The notes under the pieces: model-generated
What the model was told of the DNA's origin: nothing
What the model saw: only the letters and a program-made list of their open reading frames with translations
The model's database searches: none
Shown here: positions 37,759 through 46,888 of the stretch, one piece after another
Position numbering within the stretch: position 1 is the first letter of the stretch
Layout of the letters: each line of letters begins with the position of its first letter
Assembly: GCF_000938255.1 (NCBI RefSeq)
Contig: NZ_JYMR01000004.1
Coordinates: 372,001-436,000 of the forward strand
From: Bradyrhizobium sp. LTSP849
Lineage (GTDB): Bacteria; Pseudomonadota; Alphaproteobacteria; Rhizobiales; Xanthobacteraceae
DNA: 64,000 nt
Direction of reading: 5' to 3'
Translations under genes and position numbers: made by a program

Positions 37759-37784
37759 GTCGTCGGTTCCGTAAGTCTGGATTG

Positions 37785-38387
37785 CTAGAACAGGGTCCGC
37801 TGCCGCATGGCGGCCGATAGCGTACCTTCATCGAGATAATCAAGCTCGCCACCGACCGGCACACCATGGGCGAGACGCGTTACTTTTACGTTGGCGTCCT
37901 GGAGCAGGTCGGTGATGTAGTGCGCCGTGGTCTGGCCGTCGACCGTCGCGTTCAACGCCAGGATGATTTCGTGCACCTCGGCAGCATGCGCGCGCGCGAC
38001 CAACGCGTCGATGGTGAGATCCTGCGGGCCGACGCCGTCGAGCGGCGACAGGGTCGCCCCTAGCACGTGATAGCGCCCGTGAGTTGCATTGGCCCGCTCC
38101 AGCGCCCAGAGGTCGGCGACATCGGCGACGACGACGATGATGGCGGGATCGCGCTTCGGATCGATGCAGACCGTGCAGGGATTTTGGGTGTCGATGTTGC
38201 CGCAGGTCTTGCAAACCTGGACCTTGTCGAGCGCGACTTGCAAGGCCGAGGTCAGCGGCGTCATCAGCGCTTCGCGCTTCTTGATCAGATGCAACGCGGC
38301 GCGCCGCGCGGAGCGCGGACCGAGGCCCGGCAGGCGCGCAAGAAGCTGAACCAGCCGCTCGATTTCAGGACCCGCAACCGCGCCCAT
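37785..38387 (-). CDS. recR: Recombination protein RecR
   Basis: 200 aa from the ATG at 38387; the longer reading to 38486 runs into ybaB. Helix-hairpin-helix [21 protein letters not shown], a C4 zinc finger ([16 protein letters not shown] at about residues 58-73), a Toprim domain ([15 protein letters not shown]) and the C-terminal [12 protein letters not shown]. With RecF/RecO it loads RecA at gaps. It begins one nt after the ybaB stop, as in the conserved dnaX-ybaB-recR order. Confidence 0.97.
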   Translation of the reverse strand: MGAVAGPEIERLVQLLARLPGLGPRSARRAALHLIKKREALMTPLTSALQVALDKVQVCKTCGNIDTQNPCTVCIDPKRDPAIIVVVADVADLWALERANATHGRYHVLGATLSPLDGVGPQDLTIDALVARAHAAEVHEIILALNATVDGQTTAHYITDLLQDANVKVTRLAHGVPVGGELDYLDEGTLSAAMRQRTLF

Positions 38388-38388
38388 A

Positions 38389-38709
38389 TTATTGGCCGAA
38401 CAGCCCCGGCGGCAGGCCGAGCCCGCCGGTGAGCGACTGCATCTTCTCCTGCATGGCAGTCTCAGCCTTGCGGCGCGCGTCGCCAAATGCGGTGACCAGA
38501 AGGTCTTCCAGCACCTCGCGTTCTTCGGCCTTCATCAGCGAGGGGTCGATCTTGACGCCCTTGACGTCCATCTTCGCGGTCATGCGCACCGCGACGAGGC
38601 CGCCGCCGGAGATGCCCTCGACCTCGACATTGCCGAGCTGCTCCTGCATCTCCTGCATCTTGGATTGCAGCTGCGCCGCCTGCTTCATCATGCCGAGAAA
38701 ATCAGCCAT
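38389..38709 (-). CDS. YbaB/EbfC nucleoid-associated protein
   Basis: 106 aa. Starts [32 protein letters not shown], the coiled-coil arm of the family, followed by the conserved strand [27 protein letters not shown]. Forms dimers that bind and bridge DNA. Lies 27 nt after dnaX and 1 nt before recR; the three genes are conserved as a unit. Confidence 0.95.
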   Translation of the reverse strand: MADFLGMMKQAAQLQSKMQEMQEQLGNVEVEGISGGGLVAVRMTAKMDVKGVKIDPSLMKAEEREVLEDLLVTAFGDARRKAETAMQEKMQSLTGGLGLPPGLFGQ

Positions 38710-38736
38710 GGGTGCGTGTCCTTGGAAAGATGGGCT

Positions 38737-40578
38737 TTAGAGATCGTCGTCGGCGTCGGAACCGTCGGGCGGATCGTCAGAGCCATAGTCAGCGTTAATA
38801 TTGGAGTCCGGCGTCTCCGGGGCAAGCCTGCGGACCTCGACGACTTTCGCACCCGGAAAACGCGACAGCACCTCTTGCACGCGTGGATCGGCCTCGGCGG
38901 TACGCGCGTGTTCCTGCTTGGCGGCCTGGTTGACCGAGCGCAGCGTCGGCTGGCCCTGCTCGTTGGAGACGATCACAGTCCAGCGCCGGCCGGTCCAGAG
39001 CTCGAACTTGCGCGCGAGCTCGGTAATCATGGTCTTGGAGGCATTCGGCTCGAGCGCGATCTCGAGCCGGCCCTCCTCGAAACGGACGAGGCGCATGTCG
39101 CTTTCGAGCGCGGCCTTGGTCATCAGGTCGCGCTTCTGGCCGGCGAGCGCGACGAGCTGGGTGAAGCTCGTGACCCGCAGAGCCGGCGTGGCAGCTTGCG
39201 GGTCCGGCGCGGGCGCAGCCATCTGCGGCCGGGCGGCGCCGCCGAACGAGGACGGCGATGATGTCGGCATGCGAACCGGCACCGCAGACGCAACAGGTGC
39301 TGCCGGCGCGCTGCGCGCAGCACTGCCGCCGCTCACGACCGGCGAGCCGCCGCCGTTCTGCTCCAGCATCCTGAGCGCTTCGTCCGGGGTCGGCAGATCG
39401 GCGACATAGGCGATGCGCACCAGCACCATTTCGGCGGCAGCCGCCGGGCGCGTCGCGGCCTGCACCTCGGTGATGCCCTTGAGCAGCATCTGCCACATCC
39501 GCGACAGCACCCGCATCGAGATTTTCGAGGCGAAATCCCGCGCGCGGACGCGCTCGGTCTCGCCATAGGCGACATTGTCGGCGGTCGCCGGCACGATTTT
39601 CACGCGGGTGACGAAGTTGACGAATTCGGCGAGGTCCGAGAGCACCACGATCGGATCGGCGCCGACATCGTACTGGTCGCGGAACTCCTTGAAGGCAGCG
39701 GCGATGTCACCGCGCGCCAGCGAATCGAAGAGGTCGATGACGCGGGTGCGGTCGGCAAGGCCCAGCATCTGCCTGATAGCATCGGCCTTCACCGTGCCTG
39801 CCGCATGCGCGATCGCCTGGTCGAGCAGCGACAGCGAGTCGCGCACGGAACCTTCCGCAGCACGCGCGATGATGCCGAGCGCCTCCGGCTCGATCTCGAC
39901 GTTTTCCTTGGCGGCGATGTTGGCGAGGTGCTTCATCAGCACGTCGGCCTCGACGCGGCGGAGATCAAAGCGCTGGCAGCGCGACAGCACCGTGACCGGA
40001 ACCTTGCGGATCTCGGTGGTCGCGAACACGAATTTGGCGTGCTCCGGCGGTTCCTCAAGCGTCTTCAGGAAGGCGTTGAACGCCGCCGTCGACAACATGT
40101 GGACTTCGTCGATGATGTAGACCTTGTAGCGGGCGCTGGCCGGCGCGTAGCGCACGCTGTCATTGATCTGGCGGACATCGTCGACGCCGGTATGCGACGC
40201 CGCGTCCATCTCCAGCACGTCCATGTGCCGGCTTTCCATGATCGCCTGGCAATGCACGCCCAGTGTCGGCATGTGGACAGTCGGGCCCTTCGCCGAGCCA
40301 TCCGGCATCTCGTAGTTGAGCGCACGGGCAAGGATACGCGCAGTAGTGGTCTTGCCGACGCCGCGGACGCCGGTGAGGATCCAAGCCTGCGGAATGCGCC
40401 CGGTCTCGAACGCATTGGAGACGGTGCGGACCACGGCCTCCTGGCCGATCAGATCGTCGAAAGAGGAGGGGCGGTATTTGCGTGCCAGCACCCGGTAGGG
40501 GGTGCCCGGTTGGGCGCCGAGCGAAAAGCCAGCCTGGCCAGCGCTATCGGAATTCGGAGGGGCGCCAGCGTCGGTCAT
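38737..40578 (-). CDS. dnaX: DNA polymerase III subunits gamma/tau
   Basis: 613 aa. Clamp-loader AAA+ module: QEAVVRTVSNAFETGRIPQAWI, Walker A GVRGVGKTT, Walker B YIIDEVHMLS, sensor 1 FVFATTE. Domains III and tau-like C-terminus follow a proline/alanine-rich linker at about residues 415-470. The zinc module between Walker A and B, usually four cysteines, keeps only the single cysteine in GVHCQAIMESRH. It loads the sliding clamp and organises the replisome. I saw no obvious slippery A-tract for gamma production. The SRP RNA gene is 110 nt upstream on the same strand. Confidence 0.97.
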   Translation of the reverse strand: MTDAGAPPNSDSAGQAGFSLGAQPGTPYRVLARKYRPSSFDDLIGQEAVVRTVSNAFETGRIPQAWILTGVRGVGKTTTARILARALNYEMPDGSAKGPTVHMPTLGVHCQAIMESRHMDVLEMDAASHTGVDDVRQINDSVRYAPASARYKVYIIDEVHMLSTAAFNAFLKTLEEPPEHAKFVFATTEIRKVPVTVLSRCQRFDLRRVEADVLMKHLANIAAKENVEIEPEALGIIARAAEGSVRDSLSLLDQAIAHAAGTVKADAIRQMLGLADRTRVIDLFDSLARGDIAAAFKEFRDQYDVGADPIVVLSDLAEFVNFVTRVKIVPATADNVAYGETERVRARDFASKISMRVLSRMWQMLLKGITEVQAATRPAAAAEMVLVRIAYVADLPTPDEALRMLEQNGGGSPVVSGGSAARSAPAAPVASAVPVRMPTSSPSSFGGAARPQMAAPAPDPQAATPALRVTSFTQLVALAGQKRDLMTKAALESDMRLVRFEEGRLEIALEPNASKTMITELARKFELWTGRRWTVIVSNEQGQPTLRSVNQAAKQEHARTAEADPRVQEVLSRFPGAKVVEVRRLAPETPDSNINADYGSDDPPDGSDADDDL

Positions 40579-40687
40579 CGGTCGATCCGCAATGGAATGT
40601 CTCTCGCCGGCTTTTGCGGAAAGGAGCGCGCTGGCGGCTCGAGCCGCCGGCGCAATTCGCTCGGAAAAACAAGTAGGAGACTGACGA

Positions 40688-40778
40688 GCGACCCGATCCG
40701 GACCTCGTTAGGGCTGCTTCCTTCCGGACCTGACCCGGTTGGCGAGTGGCTCGTCCACCGCCAATCTCCCGGTCCCTA
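40688..40778 (-). ncRNA. ffs: Signal recognition particle RNA, small bacterial type (4.5S)
   Basis: On the minus strand the conserved apical hairpin GTCAGGTCCGGAAGGAAGCAGCC is present as the complement of 40709-40733 approximately; flanking sequences GGACCGGGAGATTGGCGG and CGGATCGGGTCGC give the closing stem. With Ffh it targets membrane proteins to the translocon. Ends are estimated. Position directly upstream of dnaX matches other alphaproteobacteria. Confidence 0.92.
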
Positions 40779-40940
40779 TTTGGGGCCAAAAGGGCTGGAA
40801 AGCAAGCGGGGAGCTCTGGCTTGCCCAGCATCCGGGCAATTCCTGGCCTGCCCAGCCGATAGGCTGTGCTTTCACTGCCGGGGGCGCCTTGGTATGAACG
40901 CTGCCGGAACTCCACCTAACCAGAAAAGCGATTGATCCCA

Positions 40941-41795
40941 ATGGTTACACGTCGTGATGTTGCATCGATTGTCGGACTTGGCGCCATTGGCGTGGCGACC
41001 GCGGGCGCGCTCGCCTCCCCGGCCGTGGCCCAGGCGGCCGATCCGAACGAATCGACCTTCGCCCGCATCCGCCGCACCAAGAAGATGCGGATCGGCGCAG
41101 TCGGCGGCGGCGCGCCCTATTACATGAAGGATCTCTCCAGCGGCCAGTGGAAGGGCTTTTACGTCGACATCGCGAAAGCACTCGCCGACGACATGGAGGC
41201 CGAGCTCGACATCACCGAGACCACCTGGGGCAATTCGGTGCTCGATCTACAGGCCAACAAGATCGACGTCTTCTTCGGCCTCAACCCGACCCCGAAGCGC
41301 GCGCTGGTGGTCGATTTCTCGGTGCCGGTCTTCAACAACGCCTTCGGCATCCTCTGCAAGAAGGATTTCAAGCCGAAGAGCTGGGCCGAGCTGAACTCGC
41401 CCGACGTCAAGATCGCCGTCGACCAAGGCTCGTCGCACGACCAGGTCGTCAGCCGCCTGACGCCGAAGGCGCAGATCTCGCGGCTGAAGAGCGCCGATGA
41501 CGCCACCGCCGCGCTCCAGACCGGCCGCGTCGACGCGCAGTGCCTGATCACCATGTTGTCGCTGACCGTGCTGAAGAAGAACCCGTCGCTCGGCCAGTTC
41601 GTGCTGCCGACGCCGATCTTCGCCACCACGTCCAACGCCGGCTTCCGTCGCGAGACCGACAAGACCTGGCGCGACTACGTCAACACCTGGATCGACTTCA
41701 ACAAAGGCCTCGGCTTCATCCGCAACGCCATCATCACGAATATGGAGCTGGTGGGCGTGACCGAGGCGGACATTCCGCCGGGTGTTTCGCTGTAA
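40941..41795 (+). CDS. Amino-acid ABC transporter substrate-binding protein
   Basis: 284 aa from the ATG at 40941 (an in-frame TTG at 40932 is less likely). Export signal with twin arginines (MVTRRDVASIVGLGAIGVATAGALASPAVAQA), so Tat export is possible. Solute-binding family 3 features: MRIGAVGGGAPYYMKDLSSGQWKGFYVDIAK, VDVFFGLNPTPKRALVVDFSVPV (ligand arginine region), DVKIAVDQGSSHDQ. First gene of a second importer with 42030-43483, but separated from it by a palindromic repeat. Confidence 0.9.
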   Translation: MVTRRDVASIVGLGAIGVATAGALASPAVAQAADPNESTFARIRRTKKMRIGAVGGGAPYYMKDLSSGQWKGFYVDIAKALADDMEAELDITETTWGNSVLDLQANKIDVFFGLNPTPKRALVVDFSVPVFNNAFGILCKKDFKPKSWAELNSPDVKIAVDQGSSHDQVVSRLTPKAQISRLKSADDATAALQTGRVDAQCLITMLSLTVLKKNPSLGQFVLPTPIFATTSNAGFRRETDKTWRDYVNTWIDFNKGLGFIRNAIITNMELVGVTEADIPPGVSL

Positions 41796-41831
41796 GTGAT
41801 GAAGTCAGGGCTGGCTCGCTACGCTCCACTC

Positions 41832-42011
41832 CCTCTCCCGCTTGCGGGAGAGGCACAGGCGGCTGTCGGCCGCCGTTCTTTAAAAGGACGCCGATGCATA
41901 GCATCGGCTATTGGTGAGGGTGTCTCCACAATCGAGAACCCCCGTAAGGAGAGAGCCCTCACCCGCATCGCATCTTCGATGCGACGCGACCTCTCCCGCA
42001 AGCGGGAGAGG
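41832..42011. repeat. Palindromic element bounded by CCTCTCCCGC(TT/AA)GCGGG
   Basis: The 22-nt hairpin-forming unit CCTCTCCCGC-x-x-GCGGGAGAGG occurs at 41832-41853 and 41990-42011, with CTCACC and GGTGAG motifs and inner palindromes between. It interrupts the importer operon between the binding protein and the permease, 18 nt before the permease ATG, so it is transcribed within it. Confidence 0.8.
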
Positions 42012-42029
42012 TGAAGCAAGAAAGAACGC

Positions 42030-42692
42030 ATGTATCAGTGGGACTTCGGCATCCTCTGGAGCTATCGCTGGCTCTTTCTCAACGGGCTTGGCGTCACCGT
42101 CGGCTTTACCGTGGTCATCGTCGTGCTCGGGCTGGTGTTCGGGCTGTTCGGCGCGTTCGGTAGCCTGTCGCGCTTCAGGGCCGTGCGTCTCCTCGCCCTC
42201 ACCTTCATCGAGGCGTTCCGCTGCACGCCGATCCTGGTGCAGCTGATCTGGTTCTATTACGCGCTGCCGATCCTCGCCGGCGTCGAGATGACGCCGATCA
42301 CGGCCTCGGCGCTGGCGCTCTCGCTCTATGGCGGCTCGTTCTACTCGGAGATCATCCGCGGCGGCATCGTCTCGATCGACAACGGCCAGTCGGAAGCGGG
42401 TGCTGCGCTCGGCATGACACCGGGCCAGGCGATGCGACGCATCGTGCTGCCGCAGGCGATCAAGCGCATGATCCCGGCGCTGATGAACCAGTCGATCATT
42501 CAGTTCAAGAACACCTCGCTGGTCTCGGTGCTGGCGGTGCCTGACCTGGTCTATCAGAGCCAGGTCGCCGCCCATGACAGCTACCGGCCGCTCGAGACCT
42601 ACACAGCGGTCGCGGTCGCCTACGCCGCGATCCTGATTCCTCTGACCATCCTCGCCCGGCGCGGCGAAAAGCGACTGGCGGTCGGCGAATGA
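42030..42692 (+). CDS. Amino-acid ABC transporter permease
   Basis: 220 aa HisM/GlnP-type permease. [24 protein letters not shown] follows helix 1-2, and the ATPase-contact loop reads [34 protein letters not shown]. Single permease, so it probably acts as a homodimer. Its stop overlaps the ATPase start (ATGA at 42689-42692). Confidence 0.92.
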   Translation: MYQWDFGILWSYRWLFLNGLGVTVGFTVVIVVLGLVFGLFGAFGSLSRFRAVRLLALTFIEAFRCTPILVQLIWFYYALPILAGVEMTPITASALALSLYGGSFYSEIIRGGIVSIDNGQSEAGAALGMTPGQAMRRIVLPQAIKRMIPALMNQSIIQFKNTSLVSVLAVPDLVYQSQVAAHDSYRPLETYTAVAVAYAAILIPLTILARRGEKRLAVGE

Positions 42693-43483
42693 GCGAGACG
42701 TCAAAAATCGAGATCAGGGGCTTGCGCAAGAGCTTTGGCAGCAACGAAGTCTTGAAGACCATCAGCCTCGACGTCGCCAAGGGCGGCGTCGTCGCTCTGA
42801 TCGGCCCGTCCGGCTCCGGCAAGTCGACGCTGCTCCGCTGCATCAATCTTCTGGTCGTACCCGACGGCGGCAGCGTCCGCGTCGGCGACACGCGCTTTTC
42901 GTTCGGCGACGGGTCGAAGCTGCCCGACGTGAAGACGCTGGCAAAATTCCGCGCCACCACCGGAATGGTGTTCCAGCACTTCAATCTGTTCCCGCACATG
43001 ACGACGCTCCAGAACGTGATGGAGGGGCCGGTCACGGTGCGTCGCATGGCCAAGGCGGACGCCGAGAAGCTCGCTCGCGCCCAGCTTGCTAAAGTGGGCC
43101 TCGCGGAAAAGGCCGACCAATATCCGGCAACGCTCTCCGGCGGCCAGAAGCAGCGCGTTGCGATCGCGCGCGCGCTCGCGATGGAGCCGGACGTCATGCT
43201 GTTCGACGAGGCGACTTCGGCGCTCGATCCCGAGCTCGTCGGCGAAGTGCTCGCCGTCATCCAGCGGCTGGCGTCCGAGGGCATGACGATGGTGATCGTA
43301 ACTCACGAAATCGCCTTTGCCCGCGAAGTCGCCGACCGCTTGATCTTCATGCGCGACGGTGTCGTCGTCGAGGAAGGCCCGGCGCGGCAGGTGATCGACA
43401 ATCCGCAGGCAGCCGCGACTCGCGCCTTCCTCAGCCATTTCCACCGCACCGGCGCACTGCCGCCGGCTACGACAGTATCGTGA
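42689..43483 (+). CDS. Amino-acid ABC transporter ATPase
   Basis: 264 aa. Walker [11 protein letters not shown]-loop [11 protein letters not shown], signature LSGGQKQR, Walker [15 protein letters not shown], switch histidine IVTHEIAF, all intact. It belongs to the polar amino-acid uptake group. Overlaps the permease before it and the SDR gene after it (TGATG at 43481-43485), giving a tight five-gene unit to 45362. Confidence 0.95.
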   Translation: MSETSKIEIRGLRKSFGSNEVLKTISLDVAKGGVVALIGPSGSGKSTLLRCINLLVVPDGGSVRVGDTRFSFGDGSKLPDVKTLAKFRATTGMVFQHFNLFPHMTTLQNVMEGPVTVRRMAKADAEKLARAQLAKVGLAEKADQYPATLSGGQKQRVAIARALAMEPDVMLFDEATSALDPELVGEVLAVIQRLASEGMTMVIVTHEIAFAREVADRLIFMRDGVVVEEGPARQVIDNPQAAATRAFLSHFHRTGALPPATTVS

Positions 43484-44238
43484 TGCCCAATATCGATCGT
43501 GTTTATCTTGTCACCGGCGCCGCCAGCGGCATCGGTCGCGCCACCGCAAAACTGCTCGCAGCGCCCGGCACCGCACTGCTGCTGCATACGCGCTCGAACG
43601 CAGCCGGCCTTGATGCCACAGCAGTGGAGGCCGAAGCGCAAGGCGCTGTTGTCGCAAAGTGCCTCGGCGATCTTGCCGAGGAAGCGGCGATCACCGATGC
43701 CATCGCCGCGACACAGAGCGCCTTCGGTCGCCTCGATGGATTGATCCTGGTCGGCGGCCATGCCCGACGCGGCAGCGCCATCGGCACGCCGGCGGATCAA
43801 TTCCGCCAAGCAATGGATGAATCGGCGCTGGCCTTCACGCGGCTGGTCGACGCCGCGCTGCCGCTGTTGCGTACCGGCCACGATGCGCGGATTGTCGCGG
43901 TGTCGTCCTTCGTCGCGCACGCGATCCGGCCCGAGTTCGCGCCGTTCGCGGCAACGGCCGCCAGCCGCGCCGCGCTCGAAGCGCTGGTTCGGCTCACCGC
44001 AGTTGAACTTGCCAAGGACGGCATCACTGTGAATGCAGTTTCGCCGGGCCTCATCGTCAAGGACAAGCCGAGCGAGAGCCGGCTCTCGCCCGAGCAGATC
44101 GCCACGACCGAGGCGCTGATTCCGATGCGCCGTCGCGGGCGGCCGGACGAAGTGGCCGAAATCATCGCCTTCCTGGCATCGCCGAGGGCGTCCTACGTCA
44201 CCGGCCAGGTCTGGCACGTCAATGGAGGCCTGACATGA
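43483..44238 (+). CDS. Short-chain dehydrogenase/reductase-family protein with altered active site
   Basis: 251 aa from the ATG at 43483. Cofactor motif [16 protein letters not shown] is intact, as are the catalytic-serine region (VAVSSFVA, S141/S142) and the C-terminal [13 protein letters not shown]. The YxxxK pair, normally the proton relay, reads T158-AAS-R162 ([14 protein letters not shown]). The glycine-rich site after NNAG is also changed to VGGHARRG. It may be catalytically altered or act as a binding partner. It lies between an amino-acid importer and an enolase-superfamily gene, overlapping the latter by 4 nt. Confidence 0.85.
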   Translation: MPNIDRVYLVTGAASGIGRATAKLLAAPGTALLLHTRSNAAGLDATAVEAEAQGAVVAKCLGDLAEEAAITDAIAATQSAFGRLDGLILVGGHARRGSAIGTPADQFRQAMDESALAFTRLVDAALPLLRTGHDARIVAVSSFVAHAIRPEFAPFAATAASRAALEALVRLTAVELAKDGITVNAVSPGLIVKDKPSESRLSPEQIATTEALIPMRRRGRPDEVAEIIAFLASPRASYVTGQVWHVNGGLT

Positions 44239-45362
44239 CCGAAGCAACCGTCGCACGCATCAGGCTGTTCCTAATCGAGAGCCCGATCAAGATGGCGCGC
44301 CTCCAGGGCGTCGGCAACGTCAAGGGCACGGTCAAGCGTGTGCTGCTCGAGCTCACATCAAGCGACGGCGTGGTCGGCTGGGGCGAGGCGGCGCCATGGG
44401 AGGTGTTCACGGGGACGCCGGAATCGGCCTTCTCCGCCCTCGACATCTATCTGCGGCCGATCGTGCTCGGCAAACCCGTGCGCCGCATTCGCGCGCTGAT
44501 GGCTGAGCTCGACCGCGCGCTGGTCGGTCACGCCGAAGCCAAGGTCGCGATCGAGATGGCACTGCTCGACATCGTCGGCAAATCGTCGGGGCTTTCGGTC
44601 GCGGATCTCCTTGGCGGCCGCGTGCGCGACACGATTCCCCTGTCGTTCTCGATCGCCGATCCGGACTTTCCCGCCGATCTCGAACGCATGCGAAAAATGG
44701 TTCCGGACGGCAACGTCATCTACAAGGTCAAGACCGGTGTGAAGCCGCATCGCGAGGATATCGATCATCTCGAAGCGATCCGGAACGAGTTCGGCGACAA
44801 GGTCGACCTGCGCGTCGACTACAACCAGGCGCTGGCGCCGTTCGGCGCCATCAAGATCCTGCGCGATATCGAACAGTTTGCGCCGACCTTCATCGAGCAG
44901 CCGGTGCCGCGCAAATTTCTCGACGTGATGGCGCAGCTCACGGCGGCGCTGGAAACGCCCGTGCTTGCCGACGAAAGCTGTTTTGACCGCCGCGACATGA
45001 TGGAGGTGGTGCGCCGCGAGGCAGCCGACGCCGTCTCGATCAAGCTGATGAAGGCCGGCGGCCTGTTCGAGGCCCAGGCGATCATGGCGATCGCCGACAT
45101 CGCCGGCCTGCCCGGCTATGGCGGCACGCTGTGGGAGGGCGGCATTGGGCTCGCCGCCGGCACGCAGCTGATCGCGGCGACGCCGGGCATCTCGCTCGGC
45201 TGCGAATTCTACATGCCGCATCATGTGCTGACCGAGGACGTGCTCGAAGAGCGCGTCGCCAACCGCGGCGGCCATGTCGTGGTGCCCGACGGCCCCGGCC
45301 TCGGGATTCGCGTCAGCGAAGCCTCGATCCGCGCCAATGCGCGGGTGCTGGCGGAGGCGTAG
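44235..45362 (+). CDS. Enolase-superfamily enzyme (mandelate racemase/muconate-lactonizing type)
   Basis: 375 aa. The N-terminal capping domain begins [18 protein letters not shown]; the barrel carries the acid/base K164-V-K166 (KVKTG), magnesium ligands D195 in VDYNQ, the glutamate in FIEQPV and the aspartate in VLADES, and a lysine in [10 protein letters not shown]. The end [22 protein letters not shown] resembles muconate cycloisomerases, but amino-acid racemases, dipeptide epimerases and hydroxyproline dehydratases share this fold. The importer context points to an amino-acid or betaine substrate (inference). Confidence 0.85.
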   Translation: MTEATVARIRLFLIESPIKMARLQGVGNVKGTVKRVLLELTSSDGVVGWGEAAPWEVFTGTPESAFSALDIYLRPIVLGKPVRRIRALMAELDRALVGHAEAKVAIEMALLDIVGKSSGLSVADLLGGRVRDTIPLSFSIADPDFPADLERMRKMVPDGNVIYKVKTGVKPHREDIDHLEAIRNEFGDKVDLRVDYNQALAPFGAIKILRDIEQFAPTFIEQPVPRKFLDVMAQLTAALETPVLADESCFDRRDMMEVVRREAADAVSIKLMKAGGLFEAQAIMAIADIAGLPGYGGTLWEGGIGLAAGTQLIAATPGISLGCEFYMPHHVLTEDVLEERVANRGGHVVVPDGPGLGIRVSEASIRANARVLAEA

Positions 45363-45382
45363 ACGGCCGCCACGAATTCGCC

Positions 45383-45408
45383 GTCGTCCCGGCGAAGGCC
45401 GGGACGAC
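45383..45408. repeat. Single hairpin arm of the GTCGTCCCGGC family
   Basis: GTCGTCCCGGC-GAAG-GCCGGGACGAC: a perfect 11-bp stem with a 4-nt loop, 20 nt after the enolase-family stop. It equals one arm of the elements at 27622 and 61742. Could serve as a terminator or mRNA 3' stabiliser. Confidence 0.75.
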
Positions 45409-45512
45409 AACGGAGCATGCGGCCCCTCCGGCCCCGATCCTTCCCCTATCGGAATCGGTATCGTATGGTCCGACCAAACAAGCCCGCCCCATCGGGCCAT
45501 CCGGAAACCTTC

Positions 45513-45932
45513 ATGTCCGATCCCGCCTGGTCGCTGCACTCCCGCCTGAAAGAGGACACCATCGACATCGGCGATTTGCCGCTGTCGAAGGTGCTGGTTA
45601 TCAAGGACGCGCATTATCCCTGGCTGCTGCTGGTGCCCCGCCGCACCGACGCGGTCGAGATCATCGATCTCGATGAGGTCCAGCAGGCGCAGCTGATGAC
45701 GGAGATCTCCCGCGTGTCGCGCGCGCTGAAGGAGATCACCCAATGCGACAAGCTCAATATCGCCGCGCTCGGCAATTTGGTGCCGCAGCTTCACGTCCAC
45801 ATCATCGCGCGCCGGACCAGTGACGCCGCCTGGCCGCGGCCGGTGTGGGGCGTGATGAAGCCCTTGGCGCACGACGCCACCGAGGTGCAGAATTTCATCA
45901 GCGCGCTTCGCCGAAAAATCTGGTTGGGTTGA
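45513..45932 (+). CDS. HIT-family protein (nucleotide hydrolase/transferase)
   Basis: 139 aa from the ATG at 45513. The histidine triad appears as LHVHIIARR: the first two histidines including the catalytic one are present, the third is isoleucine, a common variant in this proteobacterial subgroup. Other signatures: LVIKDAHYPWLLLVPRR and CDKLNIAALGNLVPQ. Probable dinucleotide-polyphosphate hydrolase; substrate not determined. It is 11 nt before nudC, another nucleotide hydrolase. Confidence 0.88.
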   Translation: MSDPAWSLHSRLKEDTIDIGDLPLSKVLVIKDAHYPWLLLVPRRTDAVEIIDLDEVQQAQLMTEISRVSRALKEITQCDKLNIAALGNLVPQLHVHIIARRTSDAAWPRPVWGVMKPLAHDATEVQNFISALRRKIWLG

Positions 45933-45943
45933 AAGAACAAGAA

Positions 45944-46882
45944 ATGTCAGCATTCGACTCGTTTCCGCTGGGGCAACCGGCCTTCGTCACCGACGTCCTC
46001 GATCGCGCCGCGCACCTGCGCCGCGATGATGAAAAGCTGTTCGCGATGGAGCAGAAGCCGTCATCGCGCGCCTATGTCGTCTACCGCGACTCGCTGCTGG
46101 TGAAGCGCGAGGGCGAAAAAGCACGCGCGCTGCTCTCGTTCGACGAGGCGCTGAAGTGCGGCGCCAATCCCGGCACGATTTTCCTAGGGCTGCGCGATGG
46201 TGCGGCTGTGTTCGGCATGGGCCTGCCCCAAGCCGCAGCGGAAAAGCTGATCGGGCGCGAGGACTACACCGTCACCGAGCTGCGCGGCATGGCGATGCAG
46301 GGCGCGATTCCACCGCAAGAGCTCTCGGCGATCGCAATGGCGAAGTCGATGGTGAGCTGGCACCAGCGCCACGGCTATTGCGCCAATTGCGGCACGCGCA
46401 GCGCGATGAAGGAAGGCGGCTGGAAGCGCGAATGCCCAAGCTGCAAGGCCGAGCATTTCCCCCGCACCGATCCGGTCGTGATCATGCTGGTGGCGTCCGG
46501 CGAAAAATGCCTGCTCGGCCGCCAGAAGCAGTTTCCGCCGGGCATGTATTCCTGCCTCGCCGGCTTCGTCGAGGCCGCCGAAACCATCGAGGATGCGGTA
46601 CGCCGCGAGATCCTCGAAGAGTCCGGCATCAGCTGCACCGACGTGCAGTATTACATGACTCAGCCCTGGCCCTATCCGTCGTCGCTGATGATCGGCTGCA
46701 GCGCGCGAGCGCTGAACGAGGACGTCGTCGTCGATCACTCCGAGCTCGAGGATGCGCGCTGGTTCACGCGCGAAGAGGCGGCCCTGATGTTGACGCGGAC
46801 CCATCCCGACGGGCTCGCGGGTCCGCATCCTTTCGCGATCGCCCATCACCTGCTCGGCCGCTGGGTGCACGACAAGAGCTGA
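45944..46882 (+). CDS. nudC: NAD(+) diphosphatase / decapping Nudix hydrolase NudC
   Basis: 312 aa from the ATG at 45944. Zinc ribbon with two CxxC pairs (YCANCGTRS and ECPSCKAEH) at about residues 146-170, then the Nudix box GFVEAAETIEDAVRREILEE followed by SGI, and the NudC-specific QPWPYPSSLM. NudC cleaves NADH/NAD and removes NAD caps from RNA 5' ends. Full length for the family and preceded by AAAGAACAAGAA. The next gene starts 6 nt later. Confidence 0.95.
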   Translation: MSAFDSFPLGQPAFVTDVLDRAAHLRRDDEKLFAMEQKPSSRAYVVYRDSLLVKREGEKARALLSFDEALKCGANPGTIFLGLRDGAAVFGMGLPQAAAEKLIGREDYTVTELRGMAMQGAIPPQELSAIAMAKSMVSWHQRHGYCANCGTRSAMKEGGWKRECPSCKAEHFPRTDPVVIMLVASGEKCLLGRQKQFPPGMYSCLAGFVEAAETIEDAVRREILEESGISCTDVQYYMTQPWPYPSSLMIGCSARALNEDVVVDHSELEDARWFTREEAALMLTRTHPDGLAGPHPFAIAHHLLGRWVHDKS

Positions 46883-46888
46883 CCGCCG

